From contig JAFWNO010000037.1 in the NCBI GenBank assembly GCA_017510305.1, positions 1-5,352 of the forward strand: a stretch of 5,352 nt of DNA, in the 5' to 3' direction. The notes beneath the pieces were generated by a model. That model was not told where the DNA came from, made no database searches, and saw only the letters and a program-made list of their open reading frames with translations. The stretch comes from Candidatus Saccharimonadota bacterium. GTDB taxonomy: Bacteria; Patescibacteriota; Saccharimonadia; Saccharimonadales; Saccharimonadaceae. Position 1 is the first letter of the stretch, and every line of letters begins with the position of its first letter. Made by a program: the position numbers and the translations under genes. Shown here piece after piece: positions 5,026 through 5,352 of the stretch.

Positions 5026-5352
5026 ATGAGCAGTAGCTTTAAACTCAAACAACAGACCAGGGGGAAGAATAAAACAGGTTTATCACTGGAGAAAAGTGCA
5101 CCGAGCAAGGCATACAGTATGTTTGCCCTTGGTGCTTTTGCGTTTCTCGCGGCGTATACGGTGGCGAGTGTAGTCGCGCCGGTGAAGAATTCGTCCGCAA
5201 CGCCGCAAGAAGTAGCGGCGAGAGTGTTGAATACAGACACGGAGATTAGTATTACCCCTGGCCAAGCTACTGTGAACTTGAACGTCGGCCAGCCAGACCC
5301 AACGGGTACGTTTGTGTCGGCGTCGGATACGCTGATGGCCAAGTCTACCTCC
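5026..5352 (+). CDS. Secreted or membrane-anchored surface protein, N-terminal part (runs off right edge)
   Basis: The frame is open from ATG 5026 to the window end, giving 109 residues without a stop. The start has the best ribosome site in the window, GGAGGT at 5015-5020. The N-terminus is a long basic segment (residues 1-30, rich in K, R, S, Q). A single hydrophobic segment, SMFALGAFAFLAAYTVASVV (31-50), follows and then VAP-x-K-N-S-S-A, so this is either a signal anchor or a long-n-region signal peptide, possibly cut near SSA (56-58). The exported part begins with EVAARVLNTDTEISITPGQATVNLNV, a Thr/Val/Asn-rich beta style (key residues S-I-T-P-G and T-V-N-L-N-V) followed by PTGTFVSASDTL. 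This resembles the repetitive beta-domain surface proteins of Saccharibacteria, but no specific family can be named from this part. The strong promoter and ribosome site suggest high expression under control of the upstream 12-bp repeats. Confidence 0.8.
   Translation, partial: MSSSFKLKQQTRGKNKTGLSLEKSAPSKAYSMFALGAFAFLAAYTVASVVAPVKNSSATPQEVAARVLNTDTEISITPGQATVNLNVGQPDPTGTFVSASDTLMAKSTS

Noticed and set aside
4893..5342. Long minus-strand open frame of 149 codons
   Set aside because: It is antisense to the surface-protein gene, covers that gene's promoter and repeats, has no ribosome site or family resemblance, and the plus-strand gene has strong start signals.

Overview
The window looks like a chromosomal segment of a Patescibacteria/CPR bacterium, most likely Candidatus Saccharibacteria (TM7). 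This assignment is inferred from protein style and gene content: an FtsZ ending in a [11 protein letters not shown] tail, a solitary MazF/PemK-like protein, a KwaB-like (DUF4868) protein, and a long-n-region surface protein. TGA works as a normal stop (for example, ending ftsA), which argues against the UGA=Gly CPR lineages. There are no tRNA or rRNA genes, CRISPR arrays or transposases.

Layout. (1) 1-2468, plus strand: a division operon. It holds the 3' part of ftsA, then ftsZ with its own extended -10 promoter, then an NrdR-type ATP-cone regulator that has lost all four zinc-ribbon cysteines, then a cysteine-less thioredoxin-fold small protein that overlaps nrdR by 4 nt. (2) 2479-2562: a long imperfect hairpin ending in a T run, probably the operon terminator. 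(3) 2595-3140: a CYTH-fold protein that is probably translated from a leaderless or near-leaderless mRNA. It converges on the next gene with a 1-nt gap. (4) 3142-4143, minus strand: a KwaB-like/DUF4868 protein, divergent from (5) 4321-4767, plus strand, an orphan PemK/MazF-like RNase. (6) About 4734-4852, minus strand: a strong candidate for an unannotated small structured RNA of about 119 nt. It has an extended -10 promoter at one end and a textbook intrinsic terminator at the other. The terminator lies inside the last codons of the PemK-like gene. (7) 4917-5352, plus strand: three 12-bp direct repeats, a promoter and a strong Shine-Dalgarno sequence preceding a membrane-anchored or secreted surface protein that runs off the right edge.

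How it fits together. The left part ties the division ring (FtsA tether and FtsZ polymer) to what was once a nucleotide-sensing repressor of ribonucleotide reductase. The right part is accessory in character: a defence-like protein and a toxin-like RNase share a divergent control region, and a small RNA converges on the toxin gene. Most promoters here share TGnTATAAT extended -10 elements, several with a TTGC-type -35. The least explained and most interesting items are the minus-strand RNA, the zinc-less NrdR, and the KwaB-like/PemK-like pair.
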